DNA of 64,000 nucleotides from Ktedonobacter robiniae (GTDB lineage Bacteria > Chloroflexota > Ktedonobacteria > Ktedonobacterales > Ktedonobacteraceae), in NCBI RefSeq assembly GCF_016587375.1, contig NZ_BNJG01000002.1, forward strand, positions 2,046,001 through 2,110,000, in the 5' to 3' direction. Of the stretch, positions 28,280 through 36,129 are shown in pieces. The position numbers and the translations under genes are program-made. Every line of letters begins with the position of its first letter. Within the stretch, counting starts at the first letter, position 1. The notes under the pieces are model-generated. The model saw only the letters and a list, made by a program, of their open reading frames with translations. It made no database searches and had not been told where the DNA came from.

Positions 28280-30169
28280 GTGCAAGAACCGAATACGTTG
28301 CTTGCGATACTTCGCGTAATGGCAAAAAAGCCAGCAGTCACATTCGACAAGCTGTTTCAAAAGCTCTACAACATTGAATTGTGGCTCCTGGCATATGAAA
28401 GTATCGCTCCCAAGCCTGGGAACATGACTGCCGGAATAGATGGGAAGACCATTGACGGTGCTGGTTTCAAGTTGATTACCGATCTGATTGCTGATCTAAA
28501 GGCATCGCGGTACACACCACGCCCTGTCCGTAGGACATATATCCCAAAAGCGAATGGCACGCCCAGGCCGCTCGGAATACCCAGTTTTCAGGAAAAACTG
28601 CTTCAAACAGTCGTGAAGCTCATCCTGGAAGCCATCTACGAACCCACATTCTCAGAGATGTCACATGGTTTTAGACCACAACGAAGTTGTCATACAGCTC
28701 TGGAGCAAATCAAGAATGAGATGTATGGTGTGAGATGGTGGGTAGAGGGAGACATAAAGGGTTTCTTCGACAACGTCTCCCACGATACCTTAATTACCAT
28801 TCTGAGTAAGCGTATCACCGATAAGCGTTTCCTTCACCTCATAGGGCAATTCCTCAAAGCGGGTTACGTCGAAGACTGGAGGTATCACCAGACGTACTCA
28901 GGGGTACCCCAAGGAGGCAATCTCTCACCTCTACTCAGCAATATCTACCTGAATGAGCTGGATCAGACAATGGCGAAGAAGATCGCCGAGTTCAACCAGG
29001 GCGCAGACAGGAAGAGAACGAAAGAGTACCAACAAATCAGTGCAAAGGTCGCCAGGGCCAAGAAGAAGGCGAGGAAGACAGGAGATTGGACGCGCTACAA
29101 AGCACTCCGTAAGGACATGCTCAAAACGCAGGCCAAAGATCCTCAAGACCCAGACTATCGACGACTTCATTTCGTGCGGTACGCCGACGATTGGCTCGCA
29201 GGAGTCATCGGCAGTAAAGCCGACGCTGTGGACCTCAAGAAATGGTTAGAGACATATCTCAAGGAAGAACTTCAGCTAGAGTTATCAGCGGAAAAGACGC
29301 TGATTACCAACTCGAAGCGACGAGTTCGGTTCTTGGGATATGACATCAAACGTTGGGCTGGAGAACGCATCTATCGCTTCCGAACAAAAAAGGGCCAGGT
29401 GATTACGAAACGCACTGGAACCTATCAACTCCGGTTCCTCATGCCTCGGAACAAAACAATGGCGTTTGCAAAACAATATGGAGACACAAGGAACTGGCAT
29501 GGCAAGCATCGAAACAGCTTACTCAGACTCAGTGAACTGGAAATCCTCATGATGTACAACGCAGAAATCAGAGGGTTTCTGGGATACTATGCCCTCGCCG
29601 ACAATCTTGTTGAGGTAGCCGACAAAGTGCTCTGGCTCACTACGAGCAGCTTCTTCCGTACTCTAGCAGGAAAACGGCAGAGTAGTGTCAAGAAAGTAGC
29701 AAAAAGCCTGAAGAGAGGAGCAGGACGATATGTCATGACGCTGCAAAGGGAAGGGAAGCCAACGAAAGAATATGAGTTGGTCTCCTCAACTCGCCAACTC
29801 AAACGAGAAGGAAGCAGGTCGCGACAGATTGACCTCCAGCCCAACACATGGATGTACAGAAATCGAACGGAGCTAGGCAAGCGCCTCCTCGCTCATCAAT
29901 GCGAATGGTGTGGAACAAGGCTCGGACAGATAGAAGTTCACCATGTCAGGAAATTGGGGAACCTCAAAGGAAAGGTCTCGTGGGAACGCCAGATGATTCA
30001 GCGTCACCGAAAAACCATGATACTCTGCGCTGAGTGTCATGACGAGCTACACGCAGGAACGTTGAGCGAGAAGAAAAAGCGAAGGGAAAACGGGAGAGCC
30101 GTCTACCCTGAAAGGGGTATGGGCGGTTCGGAGGGGAGTTCAGTGAGACCTGATGTAGCAATACATTAA
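28280..30169 (+). CDS. ltrA: Inner-intron maturase/reverse transcriptase with HNH endonuclease
   Basis: 629 residues from a GTG at 28280 preceded by GAGAGGAG; the frame is open further upstream to 28181. RT motifs are AGIDGKTIDGAGF, GFRPQRSCHTALEQIK, WVEGDIKGFFDNVSHDTL, SGVPQGGNLSPLLSNIYLNE and the active site FVRYADDWLAGVIG. The X domain follows (EILMMYNAEIRGFLGYYALA), then an HNH domain with CEWCG, IEVHHVRKLGNL and CAECHDELHAG. Its RT sequence differs strongly from the outer intron's enzyme, so the two introns belong to different lineages. The frame has no stop before domain V and ends at 30169, inside domain VI. Likely functional for splicing and retrohoming of the inner intron. Confidence 0.92.
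   Translation: MQEPNTLLAILRVMAKKPAVTFDKLFQKLYNIELWLLAYESIAPKPGNMTAGIDGKTIDGAGFKLITDLIADLKASRYTPRPVRRTYIPKANGTPRPLGIPSFQEKLLQTVVKLILEAIYEPTFSEMSHGFRPQRSCHTALEQIKNEMYGVRWWVEGDIKGFFDNVSHDTLITILSKRITDKRFLHLIGQFLKAGYVEDWRYHQTYSGVPQGGNLSPLLSNIYLNELDQTMAKKIAEFNQGADRKRTKEYQQISAKVARAKKKARKTGDWTRYKALRKDMLKTQAKDPQDPDYRRLHFVRYADDWLAGVIGSKADAVDLKKWLETYLKEELQLELSAEKTLITNSKRRVRFLGYDIKRWAGERIYRFRTKKGQVITKRTGTYQLRFLMPRNKTMAFAKQYGDTRNWHGKHRNSLLRLSELEILMMYNAEIRGFLGYYALADNLVEVADKVLWLTTSSFFRTLAGKRQSSVKKVAKSLKRGAGRYVMTLQREGKPTKEYELVSSTRQLKREGSRSRQIDLQPNTWMYRNRTELGKRLLAHQCEWCGTRLGQIEVHHVRKLGNLKGKVSWERQMIQRHRKTMILCAECHDELHAGTLSEKKKRRENGRAVYPERGMGGSEGSSVRPDVAIH
30096..30129 (+). ncRNA. Domain V of the inner group II intron
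   Basis: The 34-nt hairpin starts GAGCCGT and ends GCGGTTC with a central TGAA-type loop. It lies 61 nt before the 3' splice site and overlaps the maturase reading frame. Confidence 0.85.
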
Positions 30170-31799
30170 GGCGCACGGTGCTTACCATACAAGGCAACTC
30201 AGGCCGGAAAATGGGGCAAGGTGAAAGCCTTGCAACATTTACTGACCCACTCGTTCAGCGGCAAGGCGCTTGCCGCTGAACGAGTGACGGAAAACACTGG
30301 CAAACGAACACCCGGCGTAGACGGAGCCCTCTGGAAAACGCCGGAACAGAAAGCAGAAGCTATCCAGTCACTCACCCAACGAGGATACCACCCGCTCCCA
30401 TTACGGCGCATGTACATCCCCAAGAGCAACGGCGGACGGCGTTCCCTCTCGATTCCTACCATGCGGGATCGAGCCATGCAAGCCTTGTACTTGCTGGCCC
30501 TTGATCCCGTCTCGGAAACCACAGCCGATCCGAACTCGTACGGATTTCGGCGAGGCCGCTCGACAGCAGATGCGATTGAAGCCTGCTTCATTGCCCTCTG
30601 TCAAAAGGACCGGGCGCAGTGGGTTCTCGAAGGGGATATCCGATCTTGCTTCGACCGAATCTCGCATGAATGGCTCCTAGCCCATATTCCAATGGACAAA
30701 GCTATGCTTGCGAAATGGTTAAAAGCTGGATACCTGGAAAATCGCCGCCTCTTCCCAACGGAAGAAGGCACGCCCCAGGGAGGAATTTGCTCACCCGTGA
30801 TTGCGAACATGGCCCTCGATGGGCTGGAACGACTGCTGGCTGCTCACTTCCCAAAGAAGGGAAGGGAGGCCAAGCGAACCAAAGTGAACCTGATCCTTTA
30901 TGCGGATGATTTTTGCATTACAGGAGCTTCAAAAGAGCTTCTCGAACAAGAAGTGATGTCTCTTGTAGAGCAGTTCCTCTCAGAACGGGGGTTACAACTC
31001 TCCTCTGAGAAAACCGTCATCACGCATATCGAGCAAGGGTTTGACTTTCTTGGGCAAACGGTACGCAAGTACCAAAAAGGAAAGGAGGCCAAGTTCTTCA
31101 TTACTCCTTCAAAGAAGAATGTGAAGGCATTCCTTGCCAAGATCAGAAAACACATCAAGAAAAGTCGAAACCTGACGGCAGGAGAATTGATCGCCGAACT
31201 GAACCCGCAGATTCGCGGATGGGCCTTGTATCATCGCCATGCGGTGAGCAAGGACGTGTTTCATGCGGTCGATCATGAAATCTTCAAAGCCTTGTGGGTT
31301 TGGGCGCAACGAAGGCACCCACACAAAACGCGCTGGTGGATCAAAGAGAAATACTGGCCGTCCACTGGTCCGAATCGCTGGGTGTTTACAGGAATCCTCA
31401 AAGGCGAGGAAGGGCAGATCAGAGTGGTTCGCCTACATTCTGCCGACTCGATTCGTATCGAGCGACACACGAAAATTCGTGCTGAGGCCAATCCTTACGA
31501 TCCTGCCTGGGAACCCTACTTCGAGAAACGGCTTGATGTGCAGATGGTCGGCACGCTCAAGGGAAAATGATGGCTGCTGCACCTTTGGAAAGAACAAGGG
31601 GGCCTCTGCCCAATCTGTCAGCAAAAGATCACCAAAATCACGGGATGGCACAGCCATCATGTCCTTTGGCGATCCAAAGGAGGATCAGATCGGGCAGAAA
31701 ATCGAGTTTTGCTTCATCCCACCTGTCATCAGCAAGTTCATAGCCAGGGTTTACATGTGGAGAAACCGCGTCCGGTGAAACGGGCGAAATGAGAGGCTT

Positions 31800-31833
31800 G
31801 AGCTGTGTGCTGCGAAAGCAGCCCGCACGGTTC
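31800..31833 (+). ncRNA. Domain V of the outer group II intron
   Basis: The 34-nt hairpin starts GAGCTGTGTG, has a GAAA tetraloop and ends GCACGGTTC. It begins seven bases after the HNH-domain stop and is followed by domain VI. Confidence 0.9.
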
Positions 31834-33104
31834 TTAGGGTAAGGGGACGATGGCAACATCGTTCCCTTACCCGACCGTTCAAGCGTGGACGCACATTCGG
31901 GACGATCCTGGTAGATATGCGCAGCCATCAAGTGCTTGATGTGTTGCCTGATAGAAAAGTAGAAACCACTGCAGCCTGGATGGCCGCACATCCAGAAATT
32001 GAACTGGTGAGTCGGGACCGTGGTGGAGACTATGCTTCTGCGGTAGCGAACGGCGCTCCCCAGGCCAGACAGTGTGCGGACAGGTTTCATCTCTTGAAAA
32101 ACCTGGGTGAGGCTCTGGAGGGAGTTCTGGCGCGTCATCTCGCCGCTCATCGCAACCGCGTAACCCAGGAGTCAAGAGCCACTCCTCCCGAAACTTCGCA
32201 CCCCATCCATCCGCCGAAGCTGAAGCCAAAGCAAGCCGAACTGAGCCGGGCGAAGCGAGAAGAGCGCCTGGCGAAATACGAGCAAATTGTAATCTTACGC
32301 AAACAGGGCTTCTCGCAGACGGCTATCGCCAAGCGGGTGGGAGTCGCTCATTCTACGGTCTCGCGATGGTTGAGTTGTGGCGCGTTCCCAGAACAACAAC
32401 CGCGTCCACGCAAGATGGAGCTTGATGCACACTGGTCCTATCTGAGCGCTCGATGGGAGGCTGGCTGTCACAATATTGCTCAGTTGTATCGGGAACTCGT
32501 CGCCCGCGGCTACACTCACTCCTATTGGTCAGTCTATGAGCAGCTGGTTCGCTTCCTTCCAGAGGGAAGGAAGAACCAAGAGGCTCCTGATCAGCTTCCA
32601 CGCCCTCCAGTGATGGCACGGCAGGCAGTTTTCCTTTTTCTTCACTGTCCTGGTAAACTGGAGTCGGATGAACAAGAAACACTTGCCCAGCTTCGGTCTC
32701 TACATGCTGAGATGAAACAGGCGTATGAGTTGGTTCAGCAGTTTGCTTCTCTGTTACGCACTCGCACAGGAGAACATCTCGACGCCTGGCTTGAGAAAGT
32801 CAGAGCCAGCCAGATCAGCGAGTTGCAGCGTTTTGTGGCCAGCATCGAACGTGATAAAGCGGCAGTTGTCGCAGGGCTGACTCTTTCTCACAGCAACGGT
32901 CTCGTTGAAGGAAAAGTGAACAAGCTCAAGCTGATCAAACGAATGGGCTATGGCCGAGCAGCATTTCCTTTGCTGCGCCAACGGGTTCTCCATGCGTTGT
33001 AAGAAATCTGTTTTGATGAGAACATGACCACATTGCGCATTCTGAAAAAGAACAGTGGAGGAAAGGCACGCGGTCCTTTGACGCGGCAAAAGAAAGGCAG
33101 AAAG

Positions 33105-33674
33105 ATGATGGAATCGATGAGCATCCTGTGGCAGCGGATTGAGCAGGGGTTCGCCATCCACTCACATCACCTCTTGGACCTGCTTCGTCCAGGGGCTTCT
33201 GAAGAGGAACTGCTCCAGGCAGAAGAAGCACTCGGCGTTCCCCTTCCGGAGGACTTCAAAACGTTCTACCGCTTGCATAACGGGGGGTGTTTACTTGCTC
33301 CTCTCGGATGTAGCGAGCATATAACACTCTCCCTCGACCAGATAATAGGCATTCTGCGCGAGGTAGTGGCACTAGCCAGGCCGGGAACAAAGCACTACGA
33401 CGGCAATGATGGTACCTGGCCAGTTCAACCTTTTTTGTGGCGCCCTCAGCGAATTCCGTTTCTCTGGGGTGGATATGGAAGTGAATTTTTCTGTCTGGAT
33501 ATGGTGCCTGGCCCAGGAGGTCAGGTTGGGCAGATTGTTTTTGCCCCTCACGCACTTCAAACACCCGATCTCATTGCCCCCAGTTTCCAGGAGTTTATTG
33601 CGAAGGCCGTAGGTGATATGGAGGCATACGACTATACGTTTGATCCAGATTACCCGCCAAGCGCTTTGCCCTAG
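33105..33674 (+). CDS. SMI1/KNR4 (SUKH) family protein
   Basis: 189 residues from the ATG at 33105 (AAAGG upstream). SUKH features are the N-terminal helix and turn EEELLQAEEALGVPLPEDF, FKTFYRLHNGG and the later strands with WGGYGSEFFCLDM and GQVGQIVFAPH. Bacterial members often act as immunity proteins next to polymorphic toxins, or in regulation. No toxin gene is adjacent; the neighbours are the ISL3 end and a TIR remnant, so its partner is unknown. Confidence 0.85.
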   Translation: MMESMSILWQRIEQGFAIHSHHLLDLLRPGASEEELLQAEEALGVPLPEDFKTFYRLHNGGCLLAPLGCSEHITLSLDQIIGILREVVALARPGTKHYDGNDGTWPVQPFLWRPQRIPFLWGGYGSEFFCLDMVPGPGGQVGQIVFAPHALQTPDLIAPSFQEFIAKAVGDMEAYDYTFDPDYPPSALP

Positions 33675-34166
33675 TAACTGGCCAGCTTCCCATCCGTTTC
33701 TTTCTCGCTTTGTACCAGTTAGCTCAGCCATCACCAGAAGTGTGCCAGATCCGCTCTTCGCCCAAATTACCAGGTAGCCAGGTCATTAGCGTAAACAATT
33801 GGAGTCTCGGGAAAGCTTAGTGGGGAAAAGTGTACGAAAAAATGTTATGACCCCGATTTGGACAGTTTGGAGAGTGGTCAGGCTAGGACCGAAGAAGCGA
33901 AACCTGCTCGTCCAAAACGGACAAGCACACGACCAGGAACGCGAAACCGAAGCGCGATAGCCTTGGAGAAGCGGCACCAGCCAACCCACAACAGACGTAA
34001 TCTCACGGACACAACGTGTTGCCCAAACGATGGGTGATGGCATGATTGTCTCATACGAAAGACTGGTATACACAGCACAAGAGGTAATAAGTATGAATGA
34101 ATCGTTCAGTTCGCGCAAAATGAAAAAAGTCACATCTCTGACTAACCAGGAAGGAGACCATATCCA
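33675..34166. other. Gap without a supported gene
   Basis: No recognisable frame on either strand. The stretch 33880-34020 is purine-rich on the plus strand and may be old transposon or linker-coding DNA. The last 20 bases form the binding site of the TIR remnant. Confidence 0.35.
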
Positions 34167-34301
34167 ATGCAGCACAACGAGCCTCGCCCTATGCCTATCA
34201 ATATATTTTTCTGTTACGCTCGCGAAGATGAAGTGTGGCTGAACAAACTCAAAGCTCACTTGATATCACCTTGTGGTGAAGCCAATCGTGAACTAGAATA
34301 A
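34167..34301 (+). pseudogene. TIR-domain protein, N-terminal remnant (44 codons)
   Basis: Short frame with a good ribosome binding site (AAGGAGA nine bases before the ATG). Residues 9-32, PINIFFCYAREDEVWLNKLK followed by AHL, are the first strand and helix of a bacterial TIR domain. After that the frame degenerates and stops. A full TIR domain needs about 130 residues including the catalytic Glu, which is missing. Probably the head of a lost TIR-NLR or TIR-WD40 protein. Confidence 0.7.
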
Positions 34302-34328
34302 CTGTTTCAAGTAGATGGAGGGATTGGT

Positions 34329-35009
34329 ATGATCATTATCCCTGAAGAACGCTTTGTGGAGTCGCCCTATATCGAGTGGGTCGCCCATGGATATACGGTT
34401 GCGGATGGTCTCACAATGCGTCCGGCAGGATATAACTGGCATCTCATCTTTACGCGACACGAAGGTGTCCTGCGAACCTTAGTCGTGGGCGCATTGGAGG
34501 CGGCAAGGCCGCTCAGCTATGTGGCAGGGGCAGAGACCTTGTGGATACGATTCAAGGTCGGGACGTTTCTGCCCCATCTGCCTGCAATAGACACCCTCAA
34601 TCGGGAGATAACCCTGCCAGAAGGCAGCGGGGACAATTTCTGGTTGGAGAGTAAAGTTTGGGAAATCCCAACCTTTGAAAACGCAGAGACCTTCGTGAAA
34701 CATCTGGTGCGAACAGGCGCGGTGACCTGCGATCCACTCATAGAAGCGGCGCTCCGTGACGAACTGGCTCCCACTTCGGCTCGTACCCTACGATACCGAT
34801 TCCAACACAGCACTGGGCTAGGACAACATCACATCCGCCAGATACAACGCGCTCAACGTGCGGTGGAACTCCTCCGCCAGGGGAATCCCATTCGAGACAC
34901 TGCCCATGAACTGGGTTACGCCGATCAATCTCACCTGACCCACTCACTGAAGCGCTTCCTGGGCTATACCCCTGGTGAGATAGTGGCTTCTCACGTCCTG
35001 CCAGGATAA
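34329..35009 (+). CDS. AraC-family transcriptional regulator
   Basis: 226 residues from the ATG at 34329 (GGAGGG seven bases upstream). N-terminal cupin-like sensor (LIFTRHEGVLRTLVVG, WIRFKVGTFLPHL), C-terminal AraC double HTH (IRQIQRAQRAVELLRQGNPI, ELGYADQSHLTHSLKRFLGY, TPGEI). It is the usual arrangement of regulators that control a neighbouring enzyme; the SDR remnant and the DHFR-like gene downstream are candidates. Confidence 0.85.
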   Translation: MIIIPEERFVESPYIEWVAHGYTVADGLTMRPAGYNWHLIFTRHEGVLRTLVVGALEAARPLSYVAGAETLWIRFKVGTFLPHLPAIDTLNREITLPEGSGDNFWLESKVWEIPTFENAETFVKHLVRTGAVTCDPLIEAALRDELAPTSARTLRYRFQHSTGLGQHHIRQIQRAQRAVELLRQGNPIRDTAHELGYADQSHLTHSLKRFLGYTPGEIVASHVLPG

Positions 35010-35100
35010 TTTGCCGTTTTTTTCAAGACGTGAGTACCCACCCTGGCGTAAGATGCAGATGTTGCTGACAACACTCGATTTCAGCAAATGAAAGAGGGAA

Positions 35101-35220
35101 ATGTCTGTGTCGTTGGAATCCAAGGTCTGCGTCATCACACGCGGATATACTCGCGAAGGAGCCAGAGTTTTTCTGGCAGATCGCACTCAATCGAAACGCG
35201 ATCAGGTGGCGGATGAATGG
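35101..35220 (+). pseudogene. Short-chain dehydrogenase remnant
   Basis: SLESKVCVITRGYTREGARV, followed by FLADRTQSKRDQVADEW, is the start of an SDR protein from which the glycine-rich nucleotide loop and first helix (about 20 residues) have been deleted. It runs into unrelated sequence after 35220. Confidence 0.6.
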
Positions 35221-35293
35221 CTCCGCCCTGCACTGTCGAATGCCAGGGTCACTGTTCGTCTCGTGCATGATTGCACTGCTATGGAGGGAATAC

Positions 35294-35857
35294 ATGTCCG
35301 ATCTTGTGTGTGAACTCATCATCAGTCTCGACGGCTTTGCCCGAGGTCAGCGTTCACCTGCTTATTATGGCTATTTGGGTCCCGATTTTGCCGACTGGAT
35401 CAAGACCAACACGGCGCTTCCGCATCGGATGCTCATCGGACGTCGGACCTACGAGGCTATGGAGGGAATACCCGCCGAAGTGCGGGACGAAGGATGGCAA
35501 AGGATGGCAACAACGCCAGGCTGGCTGTTCTCGCGCTCCCTGGAGGCGACAGACTGGCCGGGGCTGAAAATCGTCCGCGATGACTTGGTGGGCTTTGTGC
35601 GCGAACTGAAACGCACAGACGGCCCCGAGTTGCGGACCCTGGGTAGCATGTCGCTGGTCCGGCAACTGCTCGCGTCTGGCCTGGTGGATCGCCTCAAACT
35701 CGTCGTCTGCCCCCTGGTTCTGCCGCAAACGGGCATGGAACCGACCTTTGAAGGGCTGCCAGACACCGGCTTCGACTTACTCTCGTCCAGGGTTCTTGAT
35801 GGGCGCGTCCTGCTTCTAGAGTATCGGCCAACAGGGGCACCGCCATATAACCCTTAA
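35294..35857 (+). CDS. Dihydrofolate reductase family (RibD C-terminal domain) protein
   Basis: 187 residues from the ATG at 35294 (GGAGGG upstream). RibD_C features are CELIISLDGFARG at the start, PHRMLIGRRTYEAM, the central ELRTLGSMSLVRQLLASGLV and VDRLKLVVCPLVL. It uses NAD(P)H to reduce an unknown substrate; such stand-alone proteins are common in soil bacteria. It overlaps the tail of the decayed SDR and lies downstream of the AraC regulator. Confidence 0.88.
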   Translation: MSDLVCELIISLDGFARGQRSPAYYGYLGPDFADWIKTNTALPHRMLIGRRTYEAMEGIPAEVRDEGWQRMATTPGWLFSRSLEATDWPGLKIVRDDLVGFVRELKRTDGPELRTLGSMSLVRQLLASGLVDRLKLVVCPLVLPQTGMEPTFEGLPDTGFDLLSSRVLDGRVLLLEYRPTGAPPYNP

Positions 35858-35902
35858 GGAAAACTGCGACTCTTCCAGCCGTCTTGTCCTGTTTGCGACA
35901 TC

Positions 35903-36029
35903 TTCCATGGACAAAATGACACCTATCCTGACCTCTCAGTCCGCTTGAGGCGAGAAGCACACGTCGGCAAGCGGATTGCCAAGGGCAACAGCACTTGCGG
36001 TCAGGATAGGTGTCTTGGCTCTCATGGAA
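35903..36029. repeat. Miniature inverted-repeat element, about 127 bp
   Basis: The exact 16-bp core GACACCTATCCTGACC (35918-35933) and its inverted copy (35999-36014) are extended outward by imperfect matches to TTCCATG on both sides. The core is non-coding. Confidence 0.6.
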
Positions 36030-36129
36030 ATAAAAGGAAACAATCAAGGCAAGAAGCCACTTTAAGAGTGTGTGCGGTCACTATATTGGTCAGTGATATG
36101 GCCAGGTATTACTTCGAGGTACAATAAGT

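Larger units (their letters stand above)
27701..30190 (+). mobile_element. Inner group II intron (2490 nt) inside the outer maturase gene
   Basis: Starts GTGCGCCCG after exon GTATCGCG and ends ..CTTACCATAC before exon AAGGCAACT. Removal restores the outer maturase frame exactly. The candidate EBS1, CGCGATAC at 27978-27985, is perfectly complementary to the last eight exon bases GTATCGCG (27693-27700), at a normal distance of about 280 nt from the 5' end. Domain V is at 30096-30129. With the outer intron it forms a twintron. Confidence 0.92.
27566..31792 (+). pseudogene. ltrA: Outer-intron maturase/reverse transcriptase, two exons plus UGA-separated HNH domain
   Basis: Exon 1, 27566-27700, has a strong AAGGAGG and encodes 45 residues ending NVRRLQTRIA. 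Exon 2 starts at 30191 with KATQAGKWGKVKALQ, joined in phase 0. The spliced product has RT-0 to RT-7 (KRTPGVDGALW, IPTMRDRAMQ, GFRRGRSTADAIEA, LEGDIRSCFDRISHEWLL, GTPQGGICSPVIANMALDG, LILYADDFCITG) and the X/maturase domain (QIRGWALYHRHAVSKDVF). A TGA at 31568-31570 ends the frame. The same frame then continues to 31792 with WLLHLWKEQGGLCPICQQK and HHVLWRSKGGSDRAENRV, an intact HNH domain. The TGA is most simply a CGA-to-TGA change. RT and splicing functions could survive; DNA cleavage would be lost without read-through. Confidence 0.9.
26978..31875 (+). mobile_element. Outer group II intron (4898 nt) within the ISL3 gene
   Basis: Begins GTGCGACAC, the group II consensus, right after exon ..GATTTCT. 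It ends ..ACCCGAC, with AC as last bases, right before exon CGTTCAAG. Domain V is at 31800-31833, followed by a domain VI helix (GTAAGGGGACGATG paired with CATCGTTCCCTTAC) ending at the 3' splice site. A possible EBS1 is AGAAGT at 27278-27283, pairing with IBS1 ATTTCT with one G-U. The maturase gene in its domain IV is itself split by another intron. Confidence 0.9.
26507..33001 (+). pseudogene. ISL3-family transposase interrupted by a group II intron
   Basis: The 5' part starts with the ATG at 26507 (MDVKRVAALPEGFAVTGIEI). It has the ISL3 zinc-binding N-terminus (RCPLCGTPATRVHSHYRRQI, then HVRKFFCDETTCARKIFAER), reached only after a -1 shift near 26600, and runs to GIDDF at 26977. The 3' part resumes at 31876 with FKRGRTFGTILVDM and continues through RDRGGDYASAVANGAPQARQ to RMGYGRAAFPLLRQRVLHAL. 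Joining 26977 to 31876 restores one frame, with a TCG codon across the join. Splicing could restore this junction, but the upstream shift still makes the gene defective unless frameshifting occurs. Confidence 0.9.
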
